A stretch of 64,000 nt of DNA from Parahoeflea alexandrii (GTDB taxonomy: Bacteria > Pseudomonadota > Alphaproteobacteria > Rhizobiales > Rhizobiaceae): positions 744,001 to 808,000 of the forward strand of contig NZ_JAAAML010000001.1 of the NCBI RefSeq assembly GCF_024105735.1, read 5' to 3'. The notes below the pieces were generated by a model. It searched no databases. It was not told the DNA's origin and worked only from the letters and a program-made list of their open reading frames with translations. How positions within the stretch are numbered: position 1 is the stretch's first letter; every line of letters starts with the position of its first letter. Shown in pieces: positions 24,476 to 33,390 of this stretch. The translations under genes were made by a program, and so were the position numbers.

Positions 24476-27400
24476 TCAGGGCTTGCCGGCGCCGCCTGCG
24501 GTCGGTGTGGTCAGGATGACGGCTTCGCCGGCTTCCAGAACCGTCTGGTCGCAGGCCTTCAGCGTTTCGATGCTGCCATCGCGGCGGCGGACCTCGGTCT
24601 TGCCGACTTCACCTTCGCCTCCGCCATCGATGCCGAGCGGCGGGCGGTTGCGGTGCGAGGACAGGATGGCGAGATCCATGCGCTCGAGGAAGCGGATGGT
24701 TCGCTTCGTGCCATTGCCGGCGCTGAAGCGGCCCTTGCCGCCGGATTCGTCTCGGATGTGGAAATCCTCGAGTTCAACGGGAAAGCGCATTTCCAGGATT
24801 TCCGGATCGGTCAGCCGCGAATTGGTCATGTGGGTGTGGACGCCCGAGGTGCCATGGAAGCCGCGGCCCGAGTTCTCGTAACCCGCCGGCGAGCCCGAGC
24901 AGATGGTCTCGTAATACTGGTACCTGGCGTTGCCGAAGGTGAGATTGTTCATCGTGCCCTGGCTGTTGGCGAGAGCGCCCAGCGCCCCGAAGATGGCGTT
25001 GGTGACGTGCTGCGAGGTCTCAACATTGCCGGCGACCACGGCGCGCGGATAGGCGGGCTTGAGCATCGAACCTTCGGGGATGGCGATGTGAATCGGGCGC
25101 AGGCAGCCGGCATTCATCGGGATCGGCTTTTCGACCATCACCCGGAAGCAGTAGAGCACGGCGGCGCGGGCCACCGGTTCGGGGGCGTTAAAGTTGTTTT
25201 CCATCGCATCCGAGGTGCCGGTGAAATCGACAGTCGCCTCGCGACGCTCGCGGTCGACCGAGATCTTCACCCTGATCACCTGGCCGGTGTCGGTCGGATA
25301 CTCGTATTCGCAATCCGACAGGGTCTCGATCACGCGGGCGACGCTTTCCGCCGCATTGTCCTGGACGTGGCCCATATAGGCCTCGACGACATCGAGACCG
25401 AAGTCAGTGACCATCTTTCTCAGATCCGCGACGCCCTTTTCGTTGGCGGCGATCTGGGCCTTCAGGTCGGCGACGTTCTGGGTGACGTTTCGAACGGGGT
25501 AGGGATGGTCGGTCAGAAGCTCGATCAGCTCCTTTTCGCGGAAGCGGCCGCGCTCGACGATGCGGAAATTGTCGATCAGCACGCCTTCCTCGTCGACGGT
25601 GGTGGCGAGCGGCGTCATCGAGCCGGGTGCGGTGCCGCCGACATCGGCGTGGTGGCCGCGCGAGGCCGCCCAGAACAGAATCTCGGTTCCGTCGTCGGAG
25701 AACACCGGAGTGACAACGGTGATGTCGGGCAGGTGAGTGCCGCCATTGTAGGGGGCGTTCAAAGCAAAGACGTCGCCGAGATGGATGTCGCCTTCGTTCA
25801 AGCGGATGATGGTTTCCACCGAGCGGTCCATCGAGCCCAGATGCACCGGCATGTGCGGCGCATTGGCGACCAGGGCTCCGTTGCGGTCGAACACGGCGCA
25901 TGAGAAGTCGAGCCGCTCCTTGATGTTGACCGAATAGGCGGTGTTCTGAAGCGTCACGCCCATCTGCTCGGCGATCGACATGAACAGGTTGTTGAACACC
26001 TCGAGCATGATCGGATCGGCCTTGTCGGCGCCGATGGCCAGCGCCCGGTCGAGCTTTTCATAGCGGGTCAGCAAGACGTGATCGCGGGCATTGATGGTTG
26101 CTTCCCAGCCCGGCTCCAGGACAATTGTCTGGTTGGGCTCGATGATCAGCGCCGGGCCCTTGAGGCGGTTGCCGGGGCTGAGCCGGTCGCGGCGGACAAT
26201 CCGCGCGTCGTGCCATTTGCCATTGGCGTAGACCGGGCGGGTTTCTCCGTCCGATATCTCTGCCGAATCGAGCGCGTGTTCGGGCTCGATGCGGTGGTCT
26301 TCCCGGTCGTCGATGCCTTCAACCGATATGGCCTCGATGATGACCGTCTTGTTCTCGTAGACAAAGCCGAACTGGGCCTTGTGGGCGGTCTCGAATTCGG
26401 TGCGGGCAGCAGCGAAATCGAAATCCGAGAAGGCGACCGGAATGGTGGTGTCGGTTCCGTCATAGCGCAATTGCAGCATCGGCCGCCAGCTGATGGCATC
26501 GTCGGGCACGCCCTGGGTCTTGAGTTCCTCGAACACGCCCTTGCACAGCACATCGACGAGCAGTTTGACATCGGTGCGGCTGTCTTCTTCCAGTGGCTTG
26601 ATCAATGCCTGCTGGCGGCTGGCGAAGACGCTGGCGAGGCCGATGCCGTAGGCCGAGAGCAGGCCCGAGAAGGGGTGGATGAGGATCGATTCCATGCCCA
26701 GCGCGTCGGCGACAAGGCAGGCGTGCTGGCCGCCGGCGCCGCCGAAACAGTTGAGCAGGTATCGGGTGACGTCATAACCGCGCTGCACGGAGATCTTCTT
26801 GATGGCGTTGGCCATGTTCTCGACGGCGATGGTGATGAAGCCTTCGGCTATTTCTTCGGCGCTCTTGCCGGGCTGGTCGCTCGCCAGGGTGTCAAATGCC
26901 CGGCGAACGGCGTCGACATCGAGCGGCTGGTCCTGGCCGGGACCGAAGATGGCCGGGAAGAAGTCGGGCTGCAGCTTGCCAAGCATGACATTGGCATCGG
27001 TGACGGTGAGCGGACCGCCGCGGCGGTAGCAGGCAGGACCGGGATTGGCGCCGGCGGAATCAGGGCCCGCGCGGAAGCGGCCCTCGCCCGAATGCAGGAT
27101 CGAGCCGCCGCCGGCGGCCACCGTGTGAATGCGCATCATCGGCGCGCGGATGCGGACACCGGCGACCTCGGTGTCGAAGGCGCGCTCATAGTCGCCATCA
27201 TAGTGGGCGACATCGGTGGAAGTGCCGCCCATGTCGAAGCCGATGACCTTGTCGAAACCGGCAAGGGCCGCGGTCTCGACCATGCCGACGACGCCGCCGG
27301 CCGGGCCCGACAGGATGGCGTCCTTGCCGCGGAACATGTCTGCCGCGGTCAAGCCGCCGGATGACATCATGAATTGCAATGTTGGTCCGGGCTCGCCCGA

Positions 27401-28102
27401 GGGCGTAGCGCCGAGAACGCTCGCAACGCGGTCGACATAGCGTCTGAGAATGGGTGAGAGGTAGGCGTCGACCACGGTGGTGTCCCCACGGCCGACGAGC
27501 TTGGCCAGCGGCGAGACCTGATGGCTGACCGAGATCTGGGCAAAGCCCGCGCGCTTGCAGGCATCCTCGACGATGATCTCGTGGATGGAATTCTGCCAGG
27601 AATGCATCAGCACCACGGCGACGGAATCGATGCCGTCGGCGCGGATCCTTGCGAGTTCCGGCTCGAGCGCTTCGAGGTCGACACCACGCACCGCCTTGCC
27701 GTCCGCCATGGTGCGCTCATCGACCTCGATGACGCGTTCATAGAGCTGCTCTGGCAGGATGATTTCCTTGGCGAAGATGTCGGGCCGGGCCTGATAGGCG
27801 ATGCGGAGCGCGTCGCGGAAGCCCCTGGTGATGACCAGAGCGGTGCGGTCGCCCTTGCGCTCGAGCAGCGCATTGGTCGCAACCGTGGTGCCCATCTTGA
27901 CGTGGCCGATGCGTTCTGCGGGGATAGGGCTGTCCTGATCGACGCCAAGCAGATCGCGGATGCCCTGGATGGCGGCATCGGGATAGGCTTCTGGGTTTTC
28001 CGACAAGAGCTTGCGCTGGTGCAGCGTGCCATCGGGGGCGCGGCCGACCACATCGGTGAAGGTGCCGCCACGATCGATCCAGAAATCCCAAACGCCCGTC
28101 AT
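24476..28102 (-). CDS. 5-oxoprolinase (ATP-hydrolysing), HyuA-HyuB fusion
   Basis: A 1208-residue enzyme of the hydantoinase/oxoprolinase family that opens 5-oxo-L-proline to glutamate with ATP. The N-terminal half (about 1-690) is the HyuA-type ATPase part: [41 protein letters not shown] and AAGGGSIL. The C-terminal half (about 700-1200) is the HyuB part: [31 protein letters not shown] and [10 protein letters not shown]. The fused layout and length are those of OplAH rather than the split hydantoinase or acetone carboxylase subunits. GGAGG at 28110-28114 is spaced 7 nt from the ATG at 28102; the ATG at 28108 is too close. It is divergent from a MarR-type gene that is its likely regulator. 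Confidence 0.93.
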   Translation of the reverse strand: MTGVWDFWIDRGGTFTDVVGRAPDGTLHQRKLLSENPEAYPDAAIQGIRDLLGVDQDSPIPAERIGHVKMGTTVATNALLERKGDRTALVITRGFRDALRIAYQARPDIFAKEIILPEQLYERVIEVDERTMADGKAVRGVDLEALEPELARIRADGIDSVAVVLMHSWQNSIHEIIVEDACKRAGFAQISVSHQVSPLAKLVGRGDTTVVDAYLSPILRRYVDRVASVLGATPSGEPGPTLQFMMSSGGLTAADMFRGKDAILSGPAGGVVGMVETAALAGFDKVIGFDMGGTSTDVAHYDGDYERAFDTEVAGVRIRAPMMRIHTVAAGGGSILHSGEGRFRAGPDSAGANPGPACYRRGGPLTVTDANVMLGKLQPDFFPAIFGPGQDQPLDVDAVRRAFDTLASDQPGKSAEEIAEGFITIAVENMANAIKKISVQRGYDVTRYLLNCFGGAGGQHACLVADALGMESILIHPFSGLLSAYGIGLASVFASRQQALIKPLEEDSRTDVKLLVDVLCKGVFEELKTQGVPDDAISWRPMLQLRYDGTDTTIPVAFSDFDFAAARTEFETAHKAQFGFVYENKTVIIEAISVEGIDDREDHRIEPEHALDSAEISDGETRPVYANGKWHDARIVRRDRLSPGNRLKGPALIIEPNQTIVLEPGWEATINARDHVLLTRYEKLDRALAIGADKADPIMLEVFNNLFMSIAEQMGVTLQNTAYSVNIKERLDFSCAVFDRNGALVANAPHMPVHLGSMDRSVETIIRLNEGDIHLGDVFALNAPYNGGTHLPDITVVTPVFSDDGTEILFWAASRGHHADVGGTAPGSMTPLATTVDEEGVLIDNFRIVERGRFREKELIELLTDHPYPVRNVTQNVADLKAQIAANEKGVADLRKMVTDFGLDVVEAYMGHVQDNAAESVARVIETLSDCEYEYPTDTGQVIRVKISVDRERREATVDFTGTSDAMENNFNAPEPVARAAVLYCFRVMVEKPIPMNAGCLRPIHIAIPEGSMLKPAYPRAVVAGNVETSQHVTNAIFGALGALANSQGTMNNLTFGNARYQYYETICSGSPAGYENSGRGFHGTSGVHTHMTNSRLTDPEILEMRFPVELEDFHIRDESGGKGRFSAGNGTKRTIRFLERMDLAILSSHRNRPPLGIDGGGEGEVGKTEVRRRDGSIETLKACDQTVLEAGEAVILTTPTAGGAGKP

Positions 28103-28196
28103 GATCATGCCTCCAGCAGGTTCTCGCCGCTCCGGATCTTGCCATGGACAGCGGCTCTTGTCCGCGTATAATGCTTATTGTCAGCATAACGTCAAT

Positions 28197-28212
28197 ATTT
28201 TGTCGATAAAAT
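28197..28212. promoter_or_regulatory. candidate MarR operator (ATTTTGTCGATAAAAT)
   Basis: Seven of eight base pairs are symmetric around the central CG. It lies in the 121-nt gap between the divergent 5-oxoprolinase and MarR-type genes and ends 11 nt before the latter's start. A second AT-rich stretch, TTATTGTCAGCATAA, lies about 20 bases upstream. Confidence 0.45.
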
Positions 28213-28223
28213 GTGAGTGAAAA

Positions 28224-28757
28224 ATGGCCCGACAGGATTCCGCAACCCAGAAGGGCATCGGCCCGATTGTTTCGGCGTCGCATCTGGCCGATGGCGGCTT
28301 GCCTGCACTTTCCGAAATGGAATTCGCACTTGTGATCCTGAGCAATGCCTTCCAGCGCTGGATCACCCGCTGCACTTCCGCTGCGGGCGGCGAGGGGCTG
28401 TCGGCGATCGAGGTGCAGATCCTGCACGCGGTCAATCATCGTGAGCGCGACAAGAGCCAGTCGGAACTGTGCATGATGTTCAACATCGAGGACACCCATG
28501 TGGTGGCCTATGCGCTGAAGAAGCTCGAGGCGCTGGGGCTGGTGGAATCGGGCCGCCGCGGCAAGGAAAAGACGGCGCGGATCACCAGGGACGGGGCCGA
28601 TCTGTGCCTGCGTTACCGGGATCTGCGGGAGAAATTGTTGATTGAGTCAGTCAAGTCACTTGGTCTGGACGAATCCCGGGTCAGCGAGATAGCAGCGCTG
28701 ATGCGGGTGATGTCGGGTCAATATGACCAGGCCTCGCGGGCTGCCGCCAGCTATTGA
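28224..28757 (+). CDS. MarR-type winged-helix transcriptional regulator
   Basis: A 177-residue DNA-binding protein. The winged helix covers about residues 60-130: QILHAVNHRERDKSQSELCMMF, recognition helix EDTHVVAYALKKLEALGLV, and wing SGRRGKEKTARITRDG. N-terminal and C-terminal helices are suited to dimerisation. It is divergent from 5-oxoprolinase, and such regulators are often found beside this enzyme, so control of glutathione-derived oxoproline catabolism is a reasonable inference. The start has only a weak purine stretch (GTGAG) upstream. The aldo/keto reductase follows 61 nt downstream. Confidence 0.82.
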   Translation: MARQDSATQKGIGPIVSASHLADGGLPALSEMEFALVILSNAFQRWITRCTSAAGGEGLSAIEVQILHAVNHRERDKSQSELCMMFNIEDTHVVAYALKKLEALGLVESGRRGKEKTARITRDGADLCLRYRDLREKLLIESVKSLGLDESRVSEIAALMRVMSGQYDQASRAAASY

Positions 28758-28818
28758 CCGCGAGCCTGTCGGCTGCCTATCGTCGAGCCATATTTTCAAT
28801 CACGACGGGAGAGGGCGC

Positions 28819-29805
28819 ATGGACTATGTCCGGCTGGGAAAGACAGGCCTTAAGGTTTCGCCGCTGTGCCTTGGCTGCATGAGTTTCGGCACACCGGGCG
28901 GACCGACGCACCCCTGGGTGATCCCGGAAGACGAGGCGCAGCCGTTCTTCCGCAAGGCGGTCGAGAGCGGGATCAATTTCTTCGATACGGCCAATCACTA
29001 CAATTTCGGTGATTCCGAAAAGATCACCGGCAAGGCGCTCAAAACCTACGCCCGGCGTGACGAGATCGTGGTGGCGACCAAGGTGGGGCTGAGGATGAGC
29101 GACGGCCGGCCGAATGACCGCGGGCTGTCGCGCAAGCACATCTTCGACCAGGTCGACCAGTCGCTCGACCGTCTCGGCATGGACTACATCGATCTCCTTT
29201 ATATTCACCGCCTCGATCCCGACACGGAGCACGAAGAGATGCTCGCAGCCCTCGAAGCGGTTATCCAGGCCGGCAAGGTGCGCTATGTCGCGGCGTCGTC
29301 GATGTGGGCCTGGCAGTTCGCCAAGCTCAGGGAAATGCAGAAGGCGCGGGGCTACCAGCCATTCGTGGCGATGCAAAATTTCTACAACCTCGCTTACCGC
29401 GAGGAAGAGCGTGAGATGATGCCCTATTGCGCGTCCGAAGGGGTGGGTGTCGTGCCCTGGTCTCCGATCGCGCGCGGGTTCCTGGCGGGCAACCGGCCGA
29501 AAGAGGGGCAGGCCACCAACCGGGCAGCCACAGACAAGATGGCGCAAGGCTATTTCGGTTCGGCACAGGACTACGCGATCCTGGGTCGGGTCGAGAAGGT
29601 TGCGGCCAAGCTCGGCGTCAAGCCGGCGCAGGTGGCCTATGCCTGGGTCCTGTCGAAGTCCTACGTCACATCACCGATTGTCGGCGCCACCAAGATCGGA
29701 CAGCTTGAGGAAGCCATCGGTGCGCTTGACGTGAAGCTCGACGCGGCTTCGATCCGGCTGCTCGAAGGCGCCTACAAGCCGCGCGAGGTGGCGGGGCACA
29801 GCTAG
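28819..29805 (+). CDS. aldo/keto reductase
   Basis: A 328-residue NADPH-dependent reductase with a TIM barrel. The catalytic tetrad is visible: D56 and Y61 in FDTANHYNFGDSE, K88 in VATKVG and H128 in LLYIHRLDP. The cofactor end shows SPIVGATK. It resembles the YajO/Tas group (AKR subfamily with the FDTA pattern). The substrate is unknown. The ATG at 28819 follows GGGAG about eight bases upstream; longer in-frame starts overlap the regulator's end. The stop codon TAG at 29803-29805 lies within the left arm of an inverted-repeat element. Confidence 0.9.
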   Translation: MDYVRLGKTGLKVSPLCLGCMSFGTPGGPTHPWVIPEDEAQPFFRKAVESGINFFDTANHYNFGDSEKITGKALKTYARRDEIVVATKVGLRMSDGRPNDRGLSRKHIFDQVDQSLDRLGMDYIDLLYIHRLDPDTEHEEMLAALEAVIQAGKVRYVAASSMWAWQFAKLREMQKARGYQPFVAMQNFYNLAYREEEREMMPYCASEGVGVVPWSPIARGFLAGNRPKEGQATNRAATDKMAQGYFGSAQDYAILGRVEKVAAKLGVKPAQVAYAWVLSKSYVTSPIVGATKIGQLEEAIGALDVKLDAASIRLLEGAYKPREVAGHS

Positions 29806-29910
29806 AGCCGGTCATCTTTAGCTGGAAGCGATTTGGTGGACTTCCAAGCTTGGTGCACACGGATGTTTCGCCAAGACAGGACGATTGTAATCTAAAGATG
29901 ATCGGCTCTA
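29803..29910. repeat. MITE-like element with 19-bp terminal inverted repeats
   Basis: The left end TAGAGCCGGTCATCTTTAG (29803-29821) and right end CTAAAGATGATCGGCTCTA (29892-29910) are inverted copies with one mismatch. The interior holds two smaller stems: TGGAAG with CTTCCA, and CTTGG with CCAAG. The element is about 108 bp, begins with the stop codon of the aldo/keto reductase and ends 8 bp before the stop of the convergent transporter gene. It could be a small mobile element or a bidirectional terminator of unusual size. No second copy is seen in this window. Confidence 0.65.
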
Positions 29911-29918
29911 AGCCCTCG

Positions 29919-30824
29919 TCACCCAACCTTGGCCTTGCGGCCGCACCAGACGACGATGCCGACGGCGAGCGCGAAGCCGAGCATGACCGGGGTCACTGTT
30001 TCGCCCAGGAGCAGGGCCGAAAGGCCGAGCGTGACGAAGCTCTGCAACAGCTGCACCTGGCCGACACGGGCAATGCCGCCGATGGCGAGACCCTGGTTCC
30101 AGAAGATGAAGCCGGCGAACATCGAGCCGAGCGAGAGATAGGCGAGTGCTGCGAGCGCATGGCCGTCGGGCCGGATGATGCCGCTTTCCCAGGTAAAAAC
30201 CGTGCCCGCCAGCGACAGCGGCGCGGTGACCACCAGTGCCCAGCTGATGACCTCCCATCCCGACCGGGTGCGGGCGAGCTTGCCGGAAATGACGTAGCCG
30301 CAGGAGGCCGACAGGGCGGCGCAAGCGAGCCAGAAATCACCGATGCCGGGCTCGATATCGGCGCCGGAGAGGGAAAAGACCAGCACCAGTGCCGCCCCTG
30401 TCAGGCTCCAGGCCCAGAAGGCGAGGCCGGGCCGCTCGCCGCCGAAAAGGGCTGCGAAGGTGGCGGTCATCAGCGGCAGCACGCCCAGCACCACCCCGCC
30501 ATGGGATGCGGGCACGGTCTGCATCGCGACGCTTGAAAAAGCCGGGAAGCCATAGACCAGCAACAGGCCTGCAAGAAAAAACGAGAGCGAATGCTGGCGC
30601 GGGAATGGTTTTCTCAGAAGGGCAAGCGTGACGCCCGCCACCGAGGCGGCGATGGCCGCGCGGCAGAAAGTGATGAAGGCCGGCGAGAACCCCTCGAGGG
30701 CGATGCGGGTGATCGGAAGGGTGGCGCCGAAGATGACGACCCCGATGAAGCCGAGCGCCATGCCGGTGAGCGGGTGGGCGGAGGCCTTCGGGGTTGGCGC
30801 GGAGGGAAGCGGTGTATCTGTCAT
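29919..30824 (-). CDS. EamA/DMT superfamily transporter
   Basis: A 301-residue inner-membrane protein with about ten helices in two EamA repeats (first GFIGVVIFGATLPITRIAL, second ALSASCGYVISGKLAR). The end is basic (WCGRKAKVG), as usual for cytoplasmic tails. It is a different paralogue from the one at 11.1 kb. The start is uncertain: the ATG at 30824 gives a normal-length N-terminus but lacks a clear ribosome binding site, and an in-frame ATG at 30908 would add 28 residues. It is convergent with the aldo/keto reductase across the inverted-repeat element. Substrate unknown. Confidence 0.83.
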   Translation of the reverse strand: MTDTPLPSAPTPKASAHPLTGMALGFIGVVIFGATLPITRIALEGFSPAFITFCRAAIAASVAGVTLALLRKPFPRQHSLSFFLAGLLLVYGFPAFSSVAMQTVPASHGGVVLGVLPLMTATFAALFGGERPGLAFWAWSLTGAALVLVFSLSGADIEPGIGDFWLACAALSASCGYVISGKLARTRSGWEVISWALVVTAPLSLAGTVFTWESGIIRPDGHALAALAYLSLGSMFAGFIFWNQGLAIGGIARVGQVQLLQSFVTLGLSALLLGETVTPVMLGFALAVGIVVWCGRKAKVG

Positions 30825-30964
30825 GACAACGGCATTACGGGGCGATCCGGCGCGGGTCCAACGAATTCCGGCGATGGAACCGATCGCGATGCGAAATGCA
30901 TCGTTCAACGATTGTGCATTGCGCCATACTCGATTTTTGAGACCAAATCACGTAAGAAGGTTCA

Positions 30965-31675
30965 ATGTCCTTGTTCAGCCGCCTGTTTGACGCCATTGGC
31001 GAAACCGCTTCCACCGCCTTTTCGGGCGTGATCGAAGCCGTGCGCACGGTGTTCGCCGGCGATCCGGAAACACGGCGCAAGGTGGCGTTTTCGGTGGCTG
31101 TCATCGCGCTGTCGGCGAAGATGGCCAAGGCCGACGGCATCGTGGCGCCGGAAGAAGTGCGCGCCTTCCAGGAAATCTTCGCGATCCCGCAGGCCGAGGC
31201 GAACAATGTGGCGCGGCTTTACAATCTCGCCAAGCAGGATGTCGCCGGCTACCAGGCCTACGCCCAGCGGGTGGCGGGCATGTGCGGCTCGGGCGAGGCC
31301 AATTGCGCCATGCTCGAGGATGTGCTCGACGGTTTGTTTCACATCGCCAAGGCGGACGGGGTGATCCACCACAAGGAGCTCGAATTCATCGCCGACGTGG
31401 CCGATATCTTCCACTTCGACGAAGCCTATTTCGAGCGCATCATGGCCCGTCACGTTCATCCCGACGGCATCGATCCCTATGCGGTGCTCGGCCTGCCCGA
31501 GACTGCGCCGTTCGAAGAGGTGAAGAAGCGCTACCGGGCTCTTGCCTCGGAAAGCCACCCCGACCGGCTGCGCGCTCGTGGTGTGCCCGAGGAATTCCTG
31601 ACCATCGCCAATGACAGGATGGCGACGCTCAATGATGCGTTCTCGGTGATCGAGAAAGCCCGCGCCGCCGCATGA
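30965..31675 (+). CDS. TerB/DjlA-type co-chaperone with C-terminal J domain
   Basis: A 236-residue protein. Residues about 35-165 are a TerB-like helical domain, with the acidic repeats AKMAKADGIVAPEEV and HIAKADGVIHHKELEF. Residues about 172-236 are a J domain with the HPD motif at H198-P199-D200, so it should stimulate DnaK ATPase. This is the DjlA layout without the N-terminal membrane anchor, although residues 1-30 form an amphipathic helix. Its stop overlaps the start of the amidase gene by 4 nt (ATGA), so the two are co-translated. What it brings to DnaK is unknown, but the coupling points to cell-wall functions. Confidence 0.9.
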   Translation: MSLFSRLFDAIGETASTAFSGVIEAVRTVFAGDPETRRKVAFSVAVIALSAKMAKADGIVAPEEVRAFQEIFAIPQAEANNVARLYNLAKQDVAGYQAYAQRVAGMCGSGEANCAMLEDVLDGLFHIAKADGVIHHKELEFIADVADIFHFDEAYFERIMARHVHPDGIDPYAVLGLPETAPFEEVKKRYRALASESHPDRLRARGVPEEFLTIANDRMATLNDAFSVIEKARAAA

Positions 31676-32433
31676 GTGCCTTTGTTCCCGACTACAGCTC
31701 CGCACGGATTTGCCCGTCCCCCAATTGTGGCGAGCGCAAGGGCGGGCGTACCCCTGACATGCTCATCCTGCATTATACCGGCATGCCGACCGCCCAGGCC
31801 GCGCTGGACTGGCTGTGCTCCGAGGAGAGCCAGGTGTCCTCGCATTACTTCGTCGACGAGGCCGGAGTGGTGACCCAGCTGCTGCCCGAAACCGCGCGGG
31901 CATGGCATGCGGGCCAGAGCTGCTGGAAGGGCGAGACCGACATCAACTCGTCCTCGATCGGCATCGAGATCGCCAATCCCGGCCACGATGCCGGCTCGCC
32001 GGATTTCGAAGAGGCGCAGATCCGGGCGGTGATCGCGCTGTGCCGCGACATCATCGAACGTCATGCGATTTCAGCCGACCGGGTGCTGGCCCATTCCGAC
32101 ATCGCGCCGATGCGCAAGCAGGATCCGGGCGAAAATTTCCCCTGGCAACGGCTTCATCAAGAGGGCATCGGCCACTGGGTCGAACCGTTGCCGGTAGGTG
32201 GTGGGCGGTTTTTCCAGGAAGGCGATGCGGGCCAGCCGGTGGAGGCGCTGCAGACCATGCTGGCGCTGTACGGCTACCAGGTGAGCGTCGACGGGGCCTT
32301 CAACGCCGAGACGGCCGCGGCGGTTCGGGCGTTCCAACGGCACTTCCGTCCCCAGCGGGTCGACGGCATCGCCGACGCCTCGACCATTGGCACCCTGCAC
32401 AAGCTGCTGACGGCGCTTCCGACGGTGGCGTGA
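31672..32433 (+). CDS. N-acetylmuramoyl-L-alanine amidase, AmiD-like (amidase_2 plus peptidoglycan-binding domain)
   Basis: A 253-residue zinc amidase that removes stem peptides from MurNAc. Zinc ligands are predicted as H34 (LILHYTG), H141 (VLAHSDIAP) and D151 (KQDPGENFPW), with IGIEIANPG in between. A peptidoglycan-binding type 1 domain covers about 185-245 (VEALQTMLALYGYQVSVDG). There is no signal peptide, so it is either a cytosolic AmpD-like recycling enzyme acting on anhydro-muropeptides or exported by another route. It is translationally coupled to the upstream J-domain gene. The C-terminal binding domain is more typical of AmiD than AmpD. Confidence 0.9.
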   Translation: MSAFVPDYSSARICPSPNCGERKGGRTPDMLILHYTGMPTAQAALDWLCSEESQVSSHYFVDEAGVVTQLLPETARAWHAGQSCWKGETDINSSSIGIEIANPGHDAGSPDFEEAQIRAVIALCRDIIERHAISADRVLAHSDIAPMRKQDPGENFPWQRLHQEGIGHWVEPLPVGGGRFFQEGDAGQPVEALQTMLALYGYQVSVDGAFNAETAAAVRAFQRHFRPQRVDGIADASTIGTLHKLLTALPTVA

Positions 32434-32697
32434 GCGGCTTTCGAATGCCGTGGCAAAACCACCGCACGGCAAGCGCAGTGTTACACTCTGACATCTAAGT
32501 TTATTGCGATGCAGCATTTTTTGGGTTACCGGCCATAAATACGCCGGCCTGCGCCCTGATTGAGGTGGCTTCCACGCACGGAACGGGCGACGGCATAAGC
32601 CGGTCACGGTTCCGGACTGAAAAGCAACGCGCCAAGGGTATGACCCGTCCTCATCGATGAACGTTCGGGCATGGCGCTATCGGAGTGATCTAAAAAC

Positions 32698-33210
32698 ATG
32701 CGTCTCATTTTCACGGCTGCCGCGGCGGCCTTGCTCTCACTTGCGCTCTCGGGCTGCGAAACCACCGGCACCTCCAACGAGACGACCGGCTCGATCTCGA
32801 ACAGCAAGATCAAGAGCTCGAGCATGAGCTTTGGCTATTCCACGCGGCCCTACGGGAAACTGATTTCAAGCTACGCCAAGAGCCACGGAGTGCCCGAGGC
32901 GCTGGCCCATGCGGTGATTTCGGTGGAAAGCAATTACAGGCCGACGGCGCGCGGAGCGGCGGGAGAAATCGGGCTGATGCAGATCAAGCCAGCGACCGCG
33001 CGGATGATGGGATATCGCGGGTCTTCCAAAGGGCTCTATGACCCAGAGACAAACATCAAGTACGGCATGCTGTATCTTGCCAAGGCGCATGAGCTTGGCG
33101 GCGGCAGCACCTGCGGCACCATACTCAAATACAATGCTGGCCATGGCGCAAAACGGATGAATCCCGTTTCCAAGCGCTACTGCGGCAAGGTTGCCAGGCT
33201 GATGAAATAA
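32698..33210 (+). CDS. small lytic transglycosylase lipoprotein (SLT domain)
   Basis: A 170-residue predicted lipoprotein with lipobox LSGC (C20), a serine/threonine-rich linker to about residue 45 and an SLT (lysozyme-like) domain. The catalytic glutamate is E77 in AVISVESNYRP, followed by GEIGLMQIKPATARMMG and LKYNAGHG. It is short for the family and has no extra domains. A 264-nt gap separates it from the upstream amidase gene; I see no gene in that gap, only a stem around 32446-32470. A bidirectional terminator follows at 33294. Confidence 0.9.
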   Translation: MRLIFTAAAAALLSLALSGCETTGTSNETTGSISNSKIKSSSMSFGYSTRPYGKLISSYAKSHGVPEALAHAVISVESNYRPTARGAAGEIGLMQIKPATARMMGYRGSSKGLYDPETNIKYGMLYLAKAHELGGGSTCGTILKYNAGHGAKRMNPVSKRYCGKVARLMK

Positions 33211-33293
33211 GGCTGGAGGTGCCCCTGCTTTCATCAACCTGGTGATCACACAACGCGGTTTGGTGAAAAAGGTTCCGGGAAAAAGAAGAATTG

Positions 33294-33317
33294 GCGACCG
33301 CCATTTCTGGCGGTCGC
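33294..33317. terminator. bidirectional intrinsic terminator between SLT and MATE genes
   Basis: A perfect 9-bp stem GCGACCGCC/GGCGGTCGC closes a 6-nt loop. It is followed by TTTGCGTTT on the plus strand, and by CAATTCTTCTTTTT on the minus strand, so it can serve both convergent genes. Confidence 0.8.
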
Positions 33318-33390
33318 TTTGCGTTTGCAGGTGAAGTGTCCGGCGCTATTTTGGCAAACAGCCAATTCCGCCGGGTCGCTTGTTCCGCGT

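Noticed and set aside
32434-32697. Possible small RNA or gene between the amidase and SLT lipoprotein genes
   Set aside because: The gap has one stem (TGCCGTG/CACGGCA near 32446-32470) without a T-run, and no open frame with a ribosome binding site. I see nothing supportable in it.
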